A stretch of 64,000 bases of DNA from JBDWFY01 sp965275915 (GTDB lineage Bacteria > Pseudomonadota > Alphaproteobacteria > Rhizobiales > Stappiaceae), in assembly GCA_965275915.1 (NCBI GenBank), contig CBDHYI010000006.1, positions 496,001 to 560,000 on the forward strand, given 5' to 3'. Both the position numbers and the translations under genes were made by a program. This document shows positions 41,563-50,780 of the stretch, one piece after another. The notes under the pieces were generated by a model. It did not search any database. It saw only the letters and a program-made list of their open reading frames with translations, and was not told the origin of the DNA. Each line of letters starts with the position of its first letter. Position 1 is the stretch's first letter.

Positions 41563-44550
41563 TCAGGGGGTGGGACCGTCCCCATTTTCTGTTAACGGCC
41601 CGATCAGCCTTTCAAAACAGGTTCTGACTGCCTGCTGCGTTTCGATCAGACTGAGTTCCAGCCTCTGAAAGTCCGGCTGTCCTCCGGTTCGTGCCAAAAG
41701 CACCAGGACACCTTCGGGCACTTTCTGTTTGTCGAATTGATCGTTCAGTGCGAGTTTCAATACCTGTATGAGTTGCTGATAAAGCACGATCGCCGGCCGC
41801 AGGATGTCGGCATCCGCTTCTGACAACATACCTTGTTTTGCGGCTCTATCGAAAAATTCTTGCGTATTGGTCGATCGGATACCGGGACGATCGCAGCAAT
41901 GGCGGAGCTGCAGATATTGAGCGATGAATTCCAGGTCTATGAGACCGCCGGCAACGTGCTTGATGTTCCACAGATCCTTCGTTCCCTTTTCCTTTTCCAA
42001 CCGGATCCGCATATTGATGACTTCTCCCCGCAGCCGGTCCGGATCGATCGGCTGCGACAGTGCAGTGTCAACGGCAGCATTGACTTTGTCTTTGAAATCG
42101 CCGTCGGTTGCGGCGATGACACGGCTGCGGGTCAAAGCCATTTTTTCCCATACCCAGGCGTTCTCAGCCTGATAGCTGATGAAAGCCGATAATCTGGTTG
42201 CCAGCGGACCGGCATTGCCCGATGGACGAAGCCGGAAATCGACTTCGTAAAGAGTTCCTTCCGATGTGGGGGCTGACAAGGCTGCCACCAGACGCTGGGT
42301 GAGCCGAATGAAATACTGGCTCGGGGACAGCGGCTTGGCGCCATTGGACTGTTTGACGTCCTCAGGGCAGTCATAAAGCAGAATAAGATCAAGGTCGGAA
42401 CTGGCACTCATTTCTGAGCCGCCGAGCTTTCCCATCGCCAGTAAGGCTACCTCGGCACCTTCAACGATGCCGTGCGTGAGAGCCATCTCGGATCTTGCGG
42501 CCTCGAAGAGCCTTGACACCATCACCTCCGCAAGCCGGGCATAGGCTTTGCCGACCTGGGTCGCCGAAAGCGTGTCGGACAGAACACGCACGCCGATCAG
42601 AAACATCTGTTCCTGGCCGAATATCCGCGCTCTGTCCAGAACGTCCTCATAACTGCGGGCATCGCCAAGAGACCGTTCCAGTCGCCTGACAAAAGCCTCC
42701 CTGTCGGGCATTGCGCCGAAGAATGCCGGATCCAGAACCGCATCCAGAATATGCGCCCGTCTCGAGACAATCTGCGCCATGCGCGGCGCATCGCCCATAA
42801 TCGTTGCCAACAGCCGCAACAGGCCCGGATTGGATCTGAGCAATGAAAAAAGCTGAACGCCCACCGGCAGTCTTGAGAGGAAACGGTCGAAAGCAAGCAG
42901 CGCGGCGTCGGGATTGTCTGTCGCCGCAAAGGCTTCAATCAGAACAGGATGCAATTCGGTCAGCCGCTCCCTCGCCTTTGTCGACCGCATCGCCGGATAG
43001 CGTCCGAAATGCCAGGCACGAATGGTTCGGGTAACTGTCTGGGGGTCGCGATATCCCAACTGGGACAATGTTTCCAATGTGCCCGGGTCGTCATCATCGC
43101 CTGTGAAAACAAGGTTGCCCACGTCAACCGAGAGCGACGGTTCATCCTCGAACAGGTCCGCATAGTGCCGCTGAACGGTTTCAAGCCGCTGCCGCAACGC
43201 GGCTTTGAACACATCCAGGCTTTCAGAGCCCATGAGGTTCGCGATCCGCGTCAATCCCTCATTATCTTCCGGGAGGGTATGGGTCTGTTCGTCATGGAGC
43301 ATCTGTATGCGGTGCTCCACATCGCGCAGGAAGCAATAAGCCTCCTGCATCTCCTCTGCCGTCGCATCTTCAATCCACTGATTTTTCGCAAGGCATACCA
43401 GCATATCCAGCGTTTGTCGTCCTCTGAGGTCCGGATTGCGACCACCGGCAATAAGCTGTTGTGTCTGAACGAAGAATTCGACCTCTCGGACGCCACCCCG
43501 ACCAAGTTTGACATTGTGTCCGGCAATGGCAATTCGCCCATGCCCCTTGTGGGCGTGAATTTGCCGTTTCATCGAGTGGACATCGGCGATTGCCGCATAA
43601 TCAAGATATTTGCGCCAGATAAACGGAGAAATCTCATCCAGAAACAGTCTTCCTGAAACCGTATCTCCCACCGGCCGTGCTTTGATGAGTGCCGCCCGCT
43701 CCCAGTTCTGGCCCAGGCTCTCATAGTAGATCAGCGCAGCGGGCAACGAGATCGCGGCCGGTGTGGCGCCCGGGTCCGGTCGCAATCTGAGATCCGTCCG
43801 AAAGACATAGCCGTCGGCTGTTCTCTCCTGAAGAATTTTGACCACGCGTTTCGTCTGCCGCACGAACTCGACCGGAACTTCAACCGCCTCGTCCATCGGC
43901 GCCTTGTCCGGATCGTAAAGAACGATCAGGTCGATATCGCTTGAATAGTTGAGTTCCCCTGCCCCGTGTTTGCCCATGGCAAGAATGAACCAGCCGCAAT
44001 CCACCAGCGGATCCGTCTCGAACACCGGGTGAAAACGTCCGCGTTTGGCAAGGTCGCACAAACAAAAGCGCATCGCGGCCCGCAACGCCGCATCGGCAAA
44101 ATCACTCAGGGCACGGGTCACGTCCATCGTTGGCCATGCGCCGGAAATATCCGCAAGCGCGATGGTGAGCGCGGCGTCCTGTTTTAACCGCCTTAACATG
44201 CGCATCAGATCGGCTTCATTGTCCGGGCTGTCGTCTTCCGCTTCAGATATGAGTGCTTTGATCCTGTTTGCGGGATTGCTGTTCAAAACAGCCAACAGGC
44301 GTGCGGCATCGTGTTGAGCAAGATCGCGAAGATACGGCGCGTTTGAAAAAGTTCCAGTCAGAAACTCCCGCACATGCGGGCGCTTTTCCAGAAATTCAAC
44401 GAGGGCTTCCGCCTCCGCAGACGTTGCTGCCGCTTTCTCCAAATCGGCCAGAAAGTCTGAATTTCCAGCAGCGCAGATGCCCGGAATCGTCGTGATGGAT
44501 TGGTGAAGCGGAAGGTCAGTCCGCCGGGTTGCTGCGTCAGAATCTGTCAT
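41563..44550 (-). CDS. glnE: Glutamine synthetase adenylyltransferase/deadenylylase
   Basis: A 995-residue bifunctional enzyme that adenylylates and deadenylylates glutamine synthetase in response to PII and glutamine. It has two nucleotidyltransferase domains: the N-terminal one with LAMGKHGAGELNYSSDIDLI near residue 190, and the C-terminal one with LLAMGKLGGSEMSASSDLDL near 710, each with the Gly-Ser and Asp-x-Asp motif. GRGGVREVEFFVQTQQLI and GGLIDLEFIAQYLQLRH are the conserved flanking segments. The length fits rhizobial GlnE (E. coli 946). It follows the two-component gene pair with a 110-bp gap, the arrangement known from rhizobia. Confidence 0.97.
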   Translation of the reverse strand: MTDSDAATRRTDLPLHQSITTIPGICAAGNSDFLADLEKAAATSAEAEALVEFLEKRPHVREFLTGTFSNAPYLRDLAQHDAARLLAVLNSNPANRIKALISEAEDDSPDNEADLMRMLRRLKQDAALTIALADISGAWPTMDVTRALSDFADAALRAAMRFCLCDLAKRGRFHPVFETDPLVDCGWFILAMGKHGAGELNYSSDIDLIVLYDPDKAPMDEAVEVPVEFVRQTKRVVKILQERTADGYVFRTDLRLRPDPGATPAAISLPAALIYYESLGQNWERAALIKARPVGDTVSGRLFLDEISPFIWRKYLDYAAIADVHSMKRQIHAHKGHGRIAIAGHNVKLGRGGVREVEFFVQTQQLIAGGRNPDLRGRQTLDMLVCLAKNQWIEDATAEEMQEAYCFLRDVEHRIQMLHDEQTHTLPEDNEGLTRIANLMGSESLDVFKAALRQRLETVQRHYADLFEDEPSLSVDVGNLVFTGDDDDPGTLETLSQLGYRDPQTVTRTIRAWHFGRYPAMRSTKARERLTELHPVLIEAFAATDNPDAALLAFDRFLSRLPVGVQLFSLLRSNPGLLRLLATIMGDAPRMAQIVSRRAHILDAVLDPAFFGAMPDREAFVRRLERSLGDARSYEDVLDRARIFGQEQMFLIGVRVLSDTLSATQVGKAYARLAEVMVSRLFEAARSEMALTHGIVEGAEVALLAMGKLGGSEMSASSDLDLILLYDCPEDVKQSNGAKPLSPSQYFIRLTQRLVAALSAPTSEGTLYEVDFRLRPSGNAGPLATRLSAFISYQAENAWVWEKMALTRSRVIAATDGDFKDKVNAAVDTALSQPIDPDRLRGEVINMRIRLEKEKGTKDLWNIKHVAGGLIDLEFIAQYLQLRHCCDRPGIRSTNTQEFFDRAAKQGMLSEADADILRPAIVLYQQLIQVLKLALNDQFDKQKVPEGVLVLLARTGGQPDFQRLELSLIETQQAVRTCFERLIGPLTENGDGPTP

Positions 44551-44660
44551 GGATTGATCCGTATCGACAAGGTCCTGCGACCGATTAAAGCAGATTCAGA
44601 AACACACCGGCAAAAATTTATCGGAGGCGACGAGTGCAGCGCGGGGTCGCGGTATGGGCT

Positions 44661-46118
44661 TTAAGTGCCTTTCGGCTTGCTCAACGGAAGCCGGAGACTG
44701 ATTTTCAAACCCGGATCATTGTCCTCAAGCAACAGCGTGCCATCGTGCAGCCCGGCAACGGCGTTGACCAGGCTCAAACCCAGGCCCGAACCGGGCGCGG
44801 ACCGGCTCTGTTCCAGCCGGAAAAACCGCTGACAAACCTTTTCGCGGTCCGCCTTTGCAATGCCCGGCCCGTTGTCGGTCACGACAATCGATGCCGTTGT
44901 ATCTGTTGCGGACAACGAGACGGTTATGGTTGGTGTTTCGCTGTCGCATCGCCGACCGTATTTTAGCGCGTTGTCGAGCAAATTGGTGATGGCTTGTGCA
45001 ATCAACTCGCGACTGCCGAAGACAACAGCCTGATCACACTGCAGAAGCTGGAAATTCACGCCGTCTTCTTCCGCCACCGGTTCGTAGAGTTCCGACACTT
45101 CCCGCACGATATCGGCAATGTCGATATCTTCTCTGTCCTGGTCCGGAGAACCGGCCTCAACCCGCGCAATGCGAAGCAGGGCATTGAAAACGCGAATGAG
45201 ATGATCGGCCTCCTCAATGGTTGATTGAACGGTTTCCCGATAATCGACGCTCTCCTGATCGGAGCGCAATGTTGCTTCCAGTCGGTTTCTGAGCCGTGTC
45301 AGCGGTGTCTTGAGATCATGCGCAATATTGTCCGTAACTTCTTTCAGGCCGTACATAAGGCTCTCGATGCGCTCAAGCATGGCGTTCAACGAGATCGCAA
45401 GACGATCAAACTCATCACCGGAACCGGTCACCTGCAGACGCTCGGTTAAATCCCCGGCCATGATTGTGCGGCTGGTTTCTGAAACGGAGTCAATGCGCTT
45501 TAGAACCCGCCGCCCGATAAACAGCCAGCCGAGCGCAGCGACAATGACCATACCGGCCAAAGCAAGGCGTAACGCGCTGCTCAGCATTTCCCGGAAGCGC
45601 AGGCTCTCACCGATATCCCGACCCACGACGACATGAAACCCGCCGGTCAACTCGAAGACGCGGATGATCGCCTGCTGTGTTTTGCCGGGCGTTGTTATTT
45701 CGCCCAGAGCCCGTGTGCCGTTGTTAACGGTGACGGGTGTCGTCTCCGCCTGCAAGTGCTTATAGGTGACCTGAAGATTGCGGCCATCGGCTTCATCCAG
45801 AATACCGAGCGGCAGGCGGGATATGTTGCCTGCCAGCACGTTGCCGGCAAAATCGGTGACCAGATAAACGCTGGCCCCCGGCTGGCGCGAGCGGCGATCG
45901 ACCGCCGTTACCAGCCGGCGAATGCCGCCAAGACGATATTGATCTGAAAGGGCATTTACTTCTGAGCGTATGGTCTCTTCAACCTGTTCGCTCATGATGC
46001 TGGCCGAATTCTGACCGATATACACCACCAGCACAATGGACATGCCCATAAAGGCAGCCACATACATTGCCGACAGTTTGAAGGCGGTTGTTCGTATCGT
46101 TCGACTAAATGCCGTCAC
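44661..46118 (-). CDS. Two-component sensor histidine kinase (HAMP)
   Basis: A 485-residue membrane kinase counted from GTG 46118, which overlaps the end of the response regulator by 14 bases; the longer frame to 46208 lies inside that gene. Helices at about 10-32 and 170-190 enclose a periplasmic sensor of about 135 residues. A HAMP domain follows (RRVLKRIDSVSETSRTIMAG), then HisKA with NIAHDLKTPLTRLRNRLEAT near 260, and HATPase with TDNGPGIAKADREKV and GSGLGLSLVNAVAGLHDG. It belongs to the degP-linked two-component pair of rhizobia next to glnE. The signal is unknown; an envelope or cytochrome-related stress is plausible from its neighbours. Confidence 0.9.
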   Translation of the reverse strand: MTAFSRTIRTTAFKLSAMYVAAFMGMSIVLVVYIGQNSASIMSEQVEETIRSEVNALSDQYRLGGIRRLVTAVDRRSRQPGASVYLVTDFAGNVLAGNISRLPLGILDEADGRNLQVTYKHLQAETTPVTVNNGTRALGEITTPGKTQQAIIRVFELTGGFHVVVGRDIGESLRFREMLSSALRLALAGMVIVAALGWLFIGRRVLKRIDSVSETSRTIMAGDLTERLQVTGSGDEFDRLAISLNAMLERIESLMYGLKEVTDNIAHDLKTPLTRLRNRLEATLRSDQESVDYRETVQSTIEEADHLIRVFNALLRIARVEAGSPDQDREDIDIADIVREVSELYEPVAEEDGVNFQLLQCDQAVVFGSRELIAQAITNLLDNALKYGRRCDSETPTITVSLSATDTTASIVVTDNGPGIAKADREKVCQRFFRLEQSRSAPGSGLGLSLVNAVAGLHDGTLLLEDNDPGLKISLRLPLSKPKGT

Positions 46119-46782
46119 GAATACTGTATCCGGCACCGCGAATGGTATGCAGAAGCTGTTTGTCGAAACCCTTGTCGATCTTGCCGCGCAGGCGTGAAAT
46201 ATGGACATCGATCACATTGGTCTGCGGATCGAAATGGTAGTCCCACACATTTTCCAGCAGCATGGTCCGGGTCACCACCTGTCCGGCGTTTTTCATCAGA
46301 TACTCCAGCAGTCTGAATTCCCTGGGCTGGAGTGTAATAGGCTGATTGTTGCGGCTGACGGAATGGGCCAGCCGGTCAAGAACCAGATCGGCGACCTGAT
46401 AAGTGGTTTCGACATCGCCGGTCCAGGCGCGCCGGCCAAGAGCTTCAACCCGAGCAAGCAGTTCGGTGAAAGAATAAGGCTTGGGAAGATAGTCGTCTCC
46501 GCCTGCGCGCAGCCCGGTGACGCGGTCATCGACCTGTCCGAGTGCGGACAGAATCAGAACCGGGGTGTGATCGCCCTCGGTCTGCAATTGTTCCACCACA
46601 GACAGGCCATCCCGACGGGGAAGCATCCGGTCTACAACGAGAACGTCATAGTCGTTTTCGCGCGCTTTTTCGTATCCTGTTTCGCCGTCACCGGCATGAT
46701 CGGCCACATGTCCGGCCTCTTTGAAGGCTTTCAGCAGGTAAGCGGCCGCTTCCTTGTCGTCTTCTATGACCAAAATGCGCAT
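46105..46782 (-). CDS. OmpR-family response regulator
   Basis: A 225-residue regulator starting MRILVIEDDKEAAAYLLKAF. The receiver has the acidic pair EDD, phospho-acceptor Asp in VLVVDRMLPRRDGL, and Lys in YLPKPYSF. The winged-helix output (about 130-222) has TLQPREFRLLEYLMKNAGQV, LLENVWDYHFDPQTNVIDVH and the end HTIRGAGYSIRDG. GGAGG lies 13 bases before ATG 46782, rather far; an in-frame ATG at 46863 has a better-spaced AGAGGA but would add 27 residues not seen in the family. It overlaps the kinase gene and is downstream of degP, separated by two RNA hairpins. Confidence 0.9.
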   Translation of the reverse strand: MRILVIEDDKEAAAYLLKAFKEAGHVADHAGDGETGYEKARENDYDVLVVDRMLPRRDGLSVVEQLQTEGDHTPVLILSALGQVDDRVTGLRAGGDDYLPKPYSFTELLARVEALGRRAWTGDVETTYQVADLVLDRLAHSVSRNNQPITLQPREFRLLEYLMKNAGQVVTRTMLLENVWDYHFDPQTNVIDVHISRLRGKIDKGFDKQLLHTIRGAGYSIRDGI

Positions 46783-46882
46783 TCTGTCTTTTTCGCCTCC
46801 GACATCGGCAATTGAAACGCAAGTGGGTGTTACAGTGACCGCTTTGGCAAATCCAACATTCATTATGTTATTCCTCTGATTA

Positions 46883-46970
46883 AACAACAAATTGCGGCAG
46901 ACTGGAATATCCAATCTGCCGCCAACGGTCATCATGGCAGCTCGGAGGCATCGATGCTGCCACGATGACC
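46883..46970 (-). terminator. Tandem hairpins between degP and the response regulator
   Basis: Two stems stand side by side. 46927-46970 has a 15-bp stem and 46896-46920 an 11-bp stem. On the plus strand each contains one A-C mismatch, but on the minus-strand RNA, the transcribed direction, both mismatches become G-U pairs, so the stems are complete. The second is followed on the minus strand by GCAATTTGTTGTTT, a moderately U-rich tail like that of the trp attenuator. This is likely a leaky terminator or processing site after degP that lowers expression of the two-component pair. The first hairpin loop contains CCTCC. Confidence 0.65.
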
Positions 46971-47005
46971 GGTCTGACGCGTCCTGATCAGGTGCAGCGG
47001 AAAGA

Positions 47006-48541
47006 TCAGGCGCGCCCGACTGGAAGAGCGACGAAACGTGAGTTCTCACCCTGTTTCATCCGCATAAGGACGGCTTTGCGGCCTTCTTGCTTTGCCTCTC
47101 GGACCAGCTTTTCCACCTCAGCAGGCGAGTTCACTTTCTCGCCGGCCACTTCCAGAATGACTGTACCGACCTGAAGGCCTTTTTCCTCGGCGGCGCTGTC
47201 GGGGTTGATACCCGTGACAACAACGCCTTCTTCGCCTGCATCCGCACTTTTTGCGCTTTGCAGCTCAATGCCGAGGCTGGAAAGTTCCGTCGGTGATGCC
47301 TGCCCCGACACGCTGGATGCATTCGCTTCCGCACCCGGCAGTTCGCCAAGTTCGACCGAAACGACTTTTTCCGCGCCATTGCGCCAAAGCGTAACGTCGA
47401 CTTCGGTACCCGGCGTGTAGTCGGCAATCATGCGAGCCAGTTCACGCGGGCCTTCAACAGCCTCGCCGTTCACTTCAAGGATCGCATCTCCGGAACTGAG
47501 GCCGGCATCTTCGGCCGGGCTGTCCGGCTGAGGATCGGCGATCAACGCGCCTTTTGCGTTCTCAAGGCCGATGCTGTCGGCAATATCGGCGTTGATCGGC
47601 TGGATCTGGACACCAAGCCATCCCCGTACGACCGTGCCGTCTTCCTTCAGATCGGAAACGATCGTGTCAGCGAGGGTGGCCGGGATAGCAAAAGCAATCC
47701 CGACATTCCCGCCTGAGGGCGAAAAGATCGCGGCATTTACTCCGATAACTTCCCCTTTCAGATTGAACGCAGGTCCACCGGAGTTGCCGCGGTTGACCGG
47801 TGCGTCGATCTGAATGAAGTCATCATATGGGCCGGCTCCGATATCGCGTCCGCGGGCGGAAACAATGCCGGCGGTTACCGTACCGCCAAGACCGAACGGA
47901 TTGCCGACAGTGACGACCCATTCGCCGACTTCCGGTGCCTGGTCAGCAAATTTCACGTAGGTGAATTTCTCATCGGCGTTCACTTTAAGCACCGCGATAT
48001 CGCTGCGCTCGTCGGAACCGACCAACTCGGCTTCCAGTTCCTCGCCGTCATTCATCACAACGATGATATCGTCAGCACCTCTGACAACATGTTCGTTTGT
48101 TACGACATAACCGTCATCGGTGATAAAGAAACCGGACCCTTGGCCCTGCGAGAAACGACGCTGGTTGGGACGGGGCGTCGACCTGAAGTCATCGCCGCCA
48201 AAACGGCGGAAGAAGCGCTCCAGGGGATGACCTTCCGGAAGATTCTCAAATCCTCTGAAATCCCCGAAGGACTCGCCACTCAAGTTGGCGGGACGAACGG
48301 AAGAGCGGATCTTGACGCTGACAACCGCCGGGCTGACCGCCTTCACAACATCGGAAAAATCCATCGGTGTGGCAGAATTCACGGTAACCGGATCGGCCAG
48401 CGCATATTGGCCGCTGGGAATCGCCGTCTGAGCCGCCAGCGCACCGGCCGCACCCAGCGCCAGAGCTCCGGCGATAAGTTTGGTTTTGCGACGTATTTTC
48501 GCTTTGGGCAGTTTCGTGTCTCTAAAGTCAAATTCGCTCAT
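47006..48541 (-). CDS. degP: Periplasmic serine protease DegP/HtrA
   Basis: A 511-residue protease/chaperone. ATG 48541 has GGAG eight bases upstream; the longer frame begins 25 codons earlier without support. After a basic N-terminus and a helix (LIAGALALGAAGALAAQT) that serves as signal, the trypsin-like domain has the triad His in VVTNEHVV, Asp in ERSDIAVLKV and Ser in NRGNSGGPAF. Two PDZ domains follow (about 300-390 with RGWLGVQIQPIN, and about 410-500 with GVVVTGINPDSAAEEKGLQV). It degrades or refolds damaged envelope proteins. It lies before the two-component pair and near the ccm operon, as in rhizobia. Confidence 0.95.
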   Translation of the reverse strand: MSEFDFRDTKLPKAKIRRKTKLIAGALALGAAGALAAQTAIPSGQYALADPVTVNSATPMDFSDVVKAVSPAVVSVKIRSSVRPANLSGESFGDFRGFENLPEGHPLERFFRRFGGDDFRSTPRPNQRRFSQGQGSGFFITDDGYVVTNEHVVRGADDIIVVMNDGEELEAELVGSDERSDIAVLKVNADEKFTYVKFADQAPEVGEWVVTVGNPFGLGGTVTAGIVSARGRDIGAGPYDDFIQIDAPVNRGNSGGPAFNLKGEVIGVNAAIFSPSGGNVGIAFAIPATLADTIVSDLKEDGTVVRGWLGVQIQPINADIADSIGLENAKGALIADPQPDSPAEDAGLSSGDAILEVNGEAVEGPRELARMIADYTPGTEVDVTLWRNGAEKVVSVELGELPGAEANASSVSGQASPTELSSLGIELQSAKSADAGEEGVVVTGINPDSAAEEKGLQVGTVILEVAGEKVNSPAEVEKLVREAKQEGRKAVLMRMKQGENSRFVALPVGRA

Positions 48542-48919
48542 TCGGTTGCTCCGGAATTTCTGGGAAATAAAGATCGCGAGCCGGCGTACCTCATGGGCGG
48601 GGAAACCACCGGCCAACTCGCAAGGCTAATATGAGGAAGGCAACATTACCGGCGCCTGTCGAGTGGATTAAAAATCTGTAATGCGTAGGAAGAATGCCAT
48701 ATGTCTTTGTTCTTTTTGCTTTATCAGGCGCAAACGGTTTCGTGACAACAACTCACCCGGCCCGAATGGCCGGGTCTTTCAGTGTTGGATCATGAGGGAT
48801 TGCTGCGGTTTCCCTTTGGAGACGTGAGAATCGGCGCAAGGCGCACGCGCGCCCTGATTCTGACGTTCGTCACAGTCTGCAGCCCGCATTAAGCGAACGA
48901 TACGCTCCGGGGCGTGGGC
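48542..48919. other. Intergenic region upstream of degP
   Basis: These 378 bases carry the degP leader and promoter on the minus strand and the 3' region of the hydrolase-OsmC gene. A perfect 8-bp stem ACCCGGCC/GGCCGGGT with a five-base loop lies at 48755-48775; its tail is only weakly T-rich on either strand, so it is a tentative terminator of the hydrolase-OsmC gene. No sigma-E or heat-shock promoter could be assigned with confidence, and no further gene is seen. Confidence 0.4.
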
Positions 48920-50155
48920 CTAATCGGCAAGGCTGGTCACAACCGCCGCGCCGGCTTCCAGCGTTCGATGAACGGGACATTTGTCGGCAATTTCAAGCAT
49001 GCGTTGCCGTGTTTTCGCATCGAGATCACCGGCGATTAGGATCCGACGTTCGAACCGGTCTATTTTCCCGTCCTTTTCCTTCAGGCTTTCGACACAATCG
49101 GCGCAATCGGCCGCATGCACTTTCTCATGTGACACGGAAACCGAAATTCGACCTGCGTCTATTTTCTTATGGTCGGCATAGAGCCGAAGTGTCATCGATG
49201 TGCAGGCGCCAAGGGACGCTGCAAGCAAATCGTATGGTGACGGACCGCTGTTCAGGCCGCCCACCGACTCCGGTTCGTCCGCAAGATAGCGATGGGACCC
49301 CTGCGCCACCATGTTTTGGAACTTGCCCTGACCGGTTTCGGATACCAGAACGCTTTCCTCGCTGGGCTCGGTGCGCTGATCTGTTTGCGGCTCGCCGACA
49401 TAGCGCCTCGCCCAGGCCGCAATGACACCGGCTGCGTAAGCGGCATCTTTTTCATTGCTCAGGAGGTGGTCCGCTGTATCGAGTGAAACGAAGCTTTTCG
49501 GATGCTTTGCTGTGAGGAAAATCTCGCTCGCATTGTCGATGCCAACCGTATCGTCGACGGGCGAATGCAGTATCATCAGGGCCTTTCTCATGGACGCTAT
49601 GCGGTCTTTAAGATCCTGTTTTTTCAAGTCGTCAAGAAACTGCTTCTGAATGGTGAATTTGCGTCCGGCCAATGTCACACTGGCCTCCCCGACGGCCTCG
49701 ATCGTCTCAAGGTCAGCTTTGAAATTGTGCGTCACATGTCCGGCATCCGCCGGCGCGCCAATTGTCGCAACAGCAACCGCCTCCTCAATATCCGCCGCAG
49801 CAGACAGTATGGCCGCCCCACCCAGGGAATGGCCGATCAGAATTTTGGGCGCTTCAAAATTCTGCCTGAGAAAATCGACGGCCACATGGAGGTCCTGAAC
49901 GTTGCTTGAAAAGTTTGTGGAAGCGAATTCACCCTTGCTAGCCCCAAGTCCCGTAAAATCGAACCGCAGCACCGCGATTCCGTGACGCGTGAGCTCGCTC
50001 GCGATTCGCCTTGCGGCAAGAACGTCCTTTGAGCAGGTGAAACAATGGGCAAACAGTGCGTATGCGCTGACTGGCCCGGCCGGTAAATCAAGGCGCGCCG
50101 CGAGCTGTGCTCCGTGTGCGCCGTCAAACGCTATCCTCTGCGGTTTCACTGTCAT
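48920..50155 (-). CDS. Bifunctional alpha/beta hydrolase - OsmC family protein
   Basis: A 411-residue cytoplasmic fusion. Residues about 1-255 form an alpha/beta hydrolase with oxyanion region FAHCFTCSKD, nucleophile Ser in ILIGHSLGGAAIL, acidic residue in HSPVDDTVGI and His in SLDTADHLLS. Residues about 275-411 are an OsmC/Ohr-type domain with SPYDLLAASLGACTSMTLRL and IADKCPVHRTLEAG, carrying the two redox cysteines that reduce organic hydroperoxides. ATG 50155 follows AGGTGAGG. Such fusions occur in several proteobacteria; the hydrolase may release the substrate for the OsmC part, which is inference. It stands between degP and ccmH on the same strand. Confidence 0.9.
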   Translation of the reverse strand: MTVKPQRIAFDGAHGAQLAARLDLPAGPVSAYALFAHCFTCSKDVLAARRIASELTRHGIAVLRFDFTGLGASKGEFASTNFSSNVQDLHVAVDFLRQNFEAPKILIGHSLGGAAILSAAADIEEAVAVATIGAPADAGHVTHNFKADLETIEAVGEASVTLAGRKFTIQKQFLDDLKKQDLKDRIASMRKALMILHSPVDDTVGIDNASEIFLTAKHPKSFVSLDTADHLLSNEKDAAYAAGVIAAWARRYVGEPQTDQRTEPSEESVLVSETGQGKFQNMVAQGSHRYLADEPESVGGLNSGPSPYDLLAASLGACTSMTLRLYADHKKIDAGRISVSVSHEKVHAADCADCVESLKEKDGKIDRFERRILIAGDLDAKTRQRMLEIADKCPVHRTLEAGAAVVTSLAD

Positions 50156-50302
50156 GCCCTCACCTTTCGAAATCACCGGTCGAAAGAGCGGCCGAATCCG
50201 TTCTCTCCCGACACGTTACACATTGTGGCTATCAGATAAGAGCGTTGCACTGAATTTAAGAGTCACATGTCCGTGCGCAGCCGGTGAAAAGGGCGTGTGC
50301 GA

Positions 50303-50776
50303 TCAATCGCGAGCCAGGATGTCTTCAAGCCGTTTCTTCTCCTCATCGGACAACGGGTCCTGAGCAGCTTGAGACCCCGTCTTGTTCTGCCGGCGGGCCT
50401 TCATGACGATTGCTATCAGTCCGATAAGAAGAACGACAGGCCCCAGAAACCACAAAACTGCCGTGTGCCAGGCAAATCGCGGTTTCAGGAGAACAAATTC
50501 TCCATATCGCGAAACGAGGTAATCGGTGACTTCTTCGTCCGTATCACCGGCCACAATTCGCTCACGTACCAGAACACGAAGATCCCGCGCCAGGGGCGCA
50601 TCTGAATCGTCAATGGACTGGTTCTGACAGACCATGCAGCGCAGATTGACTGATAGATCTCGGGCGCGTTGCTCAAGAGCCGGATCGTCGAGCACTTCGT
50701 CCGGGTTTACGGCCGCAGCCGGTGTGACCGGAAGAATGAGAATGAGAAGACAGAGAATTGATTTCAACAATTTCAT
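50303..50776 (-). CDS. ccmH: Cytochrome c maturation protein CcmH
   Basis: A 157-residue membrane-anchored protein. Signal segment MKLLKSILCLLILILPVTPA, then the thiol motif LRCMVCQNQS near residue 50 that reduces the apocytochrome c haem-binding cysteines, a helix at about 104-124, and a charged cytoplasmic tail. It is the short form; the CcmI part is a separate gene here, as in rhizobia (cycL and cycH). ATG 50776 is five bases after the ccmF stop, so the genes are coupled; the longer frame to 50866 overlaps ccmF. It is the last gene of the ccmI-ccmE-ccmF-ccmH operon. Confidence 0.95.
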   Translation of the reverse strand: MKLLKSILCLLILILPVTPAAAVNPDEVLDDPALEQRARDLSVNLRCMVCQNQSIDDSDAPLARDLRVLVRERIVAGDTDEEVTDYLVSRYGEFVLLKPRFAWHTAVLWFLGPVVLLIGLIAIVMKARRQNKTGSQAAQDPLSDEEKKRLEDILARD

Positions 50777-50780
50777 CGGC

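Noticed and set aside
46783..46863. A longer response regulator starting at ATG 46863
   Set aside because: Its ribosome site AGAGGA is better spaced, but the extra 27 residues precede the conserved receiver start MRILVIEDD and match nothing in the family. Kept as a note only.
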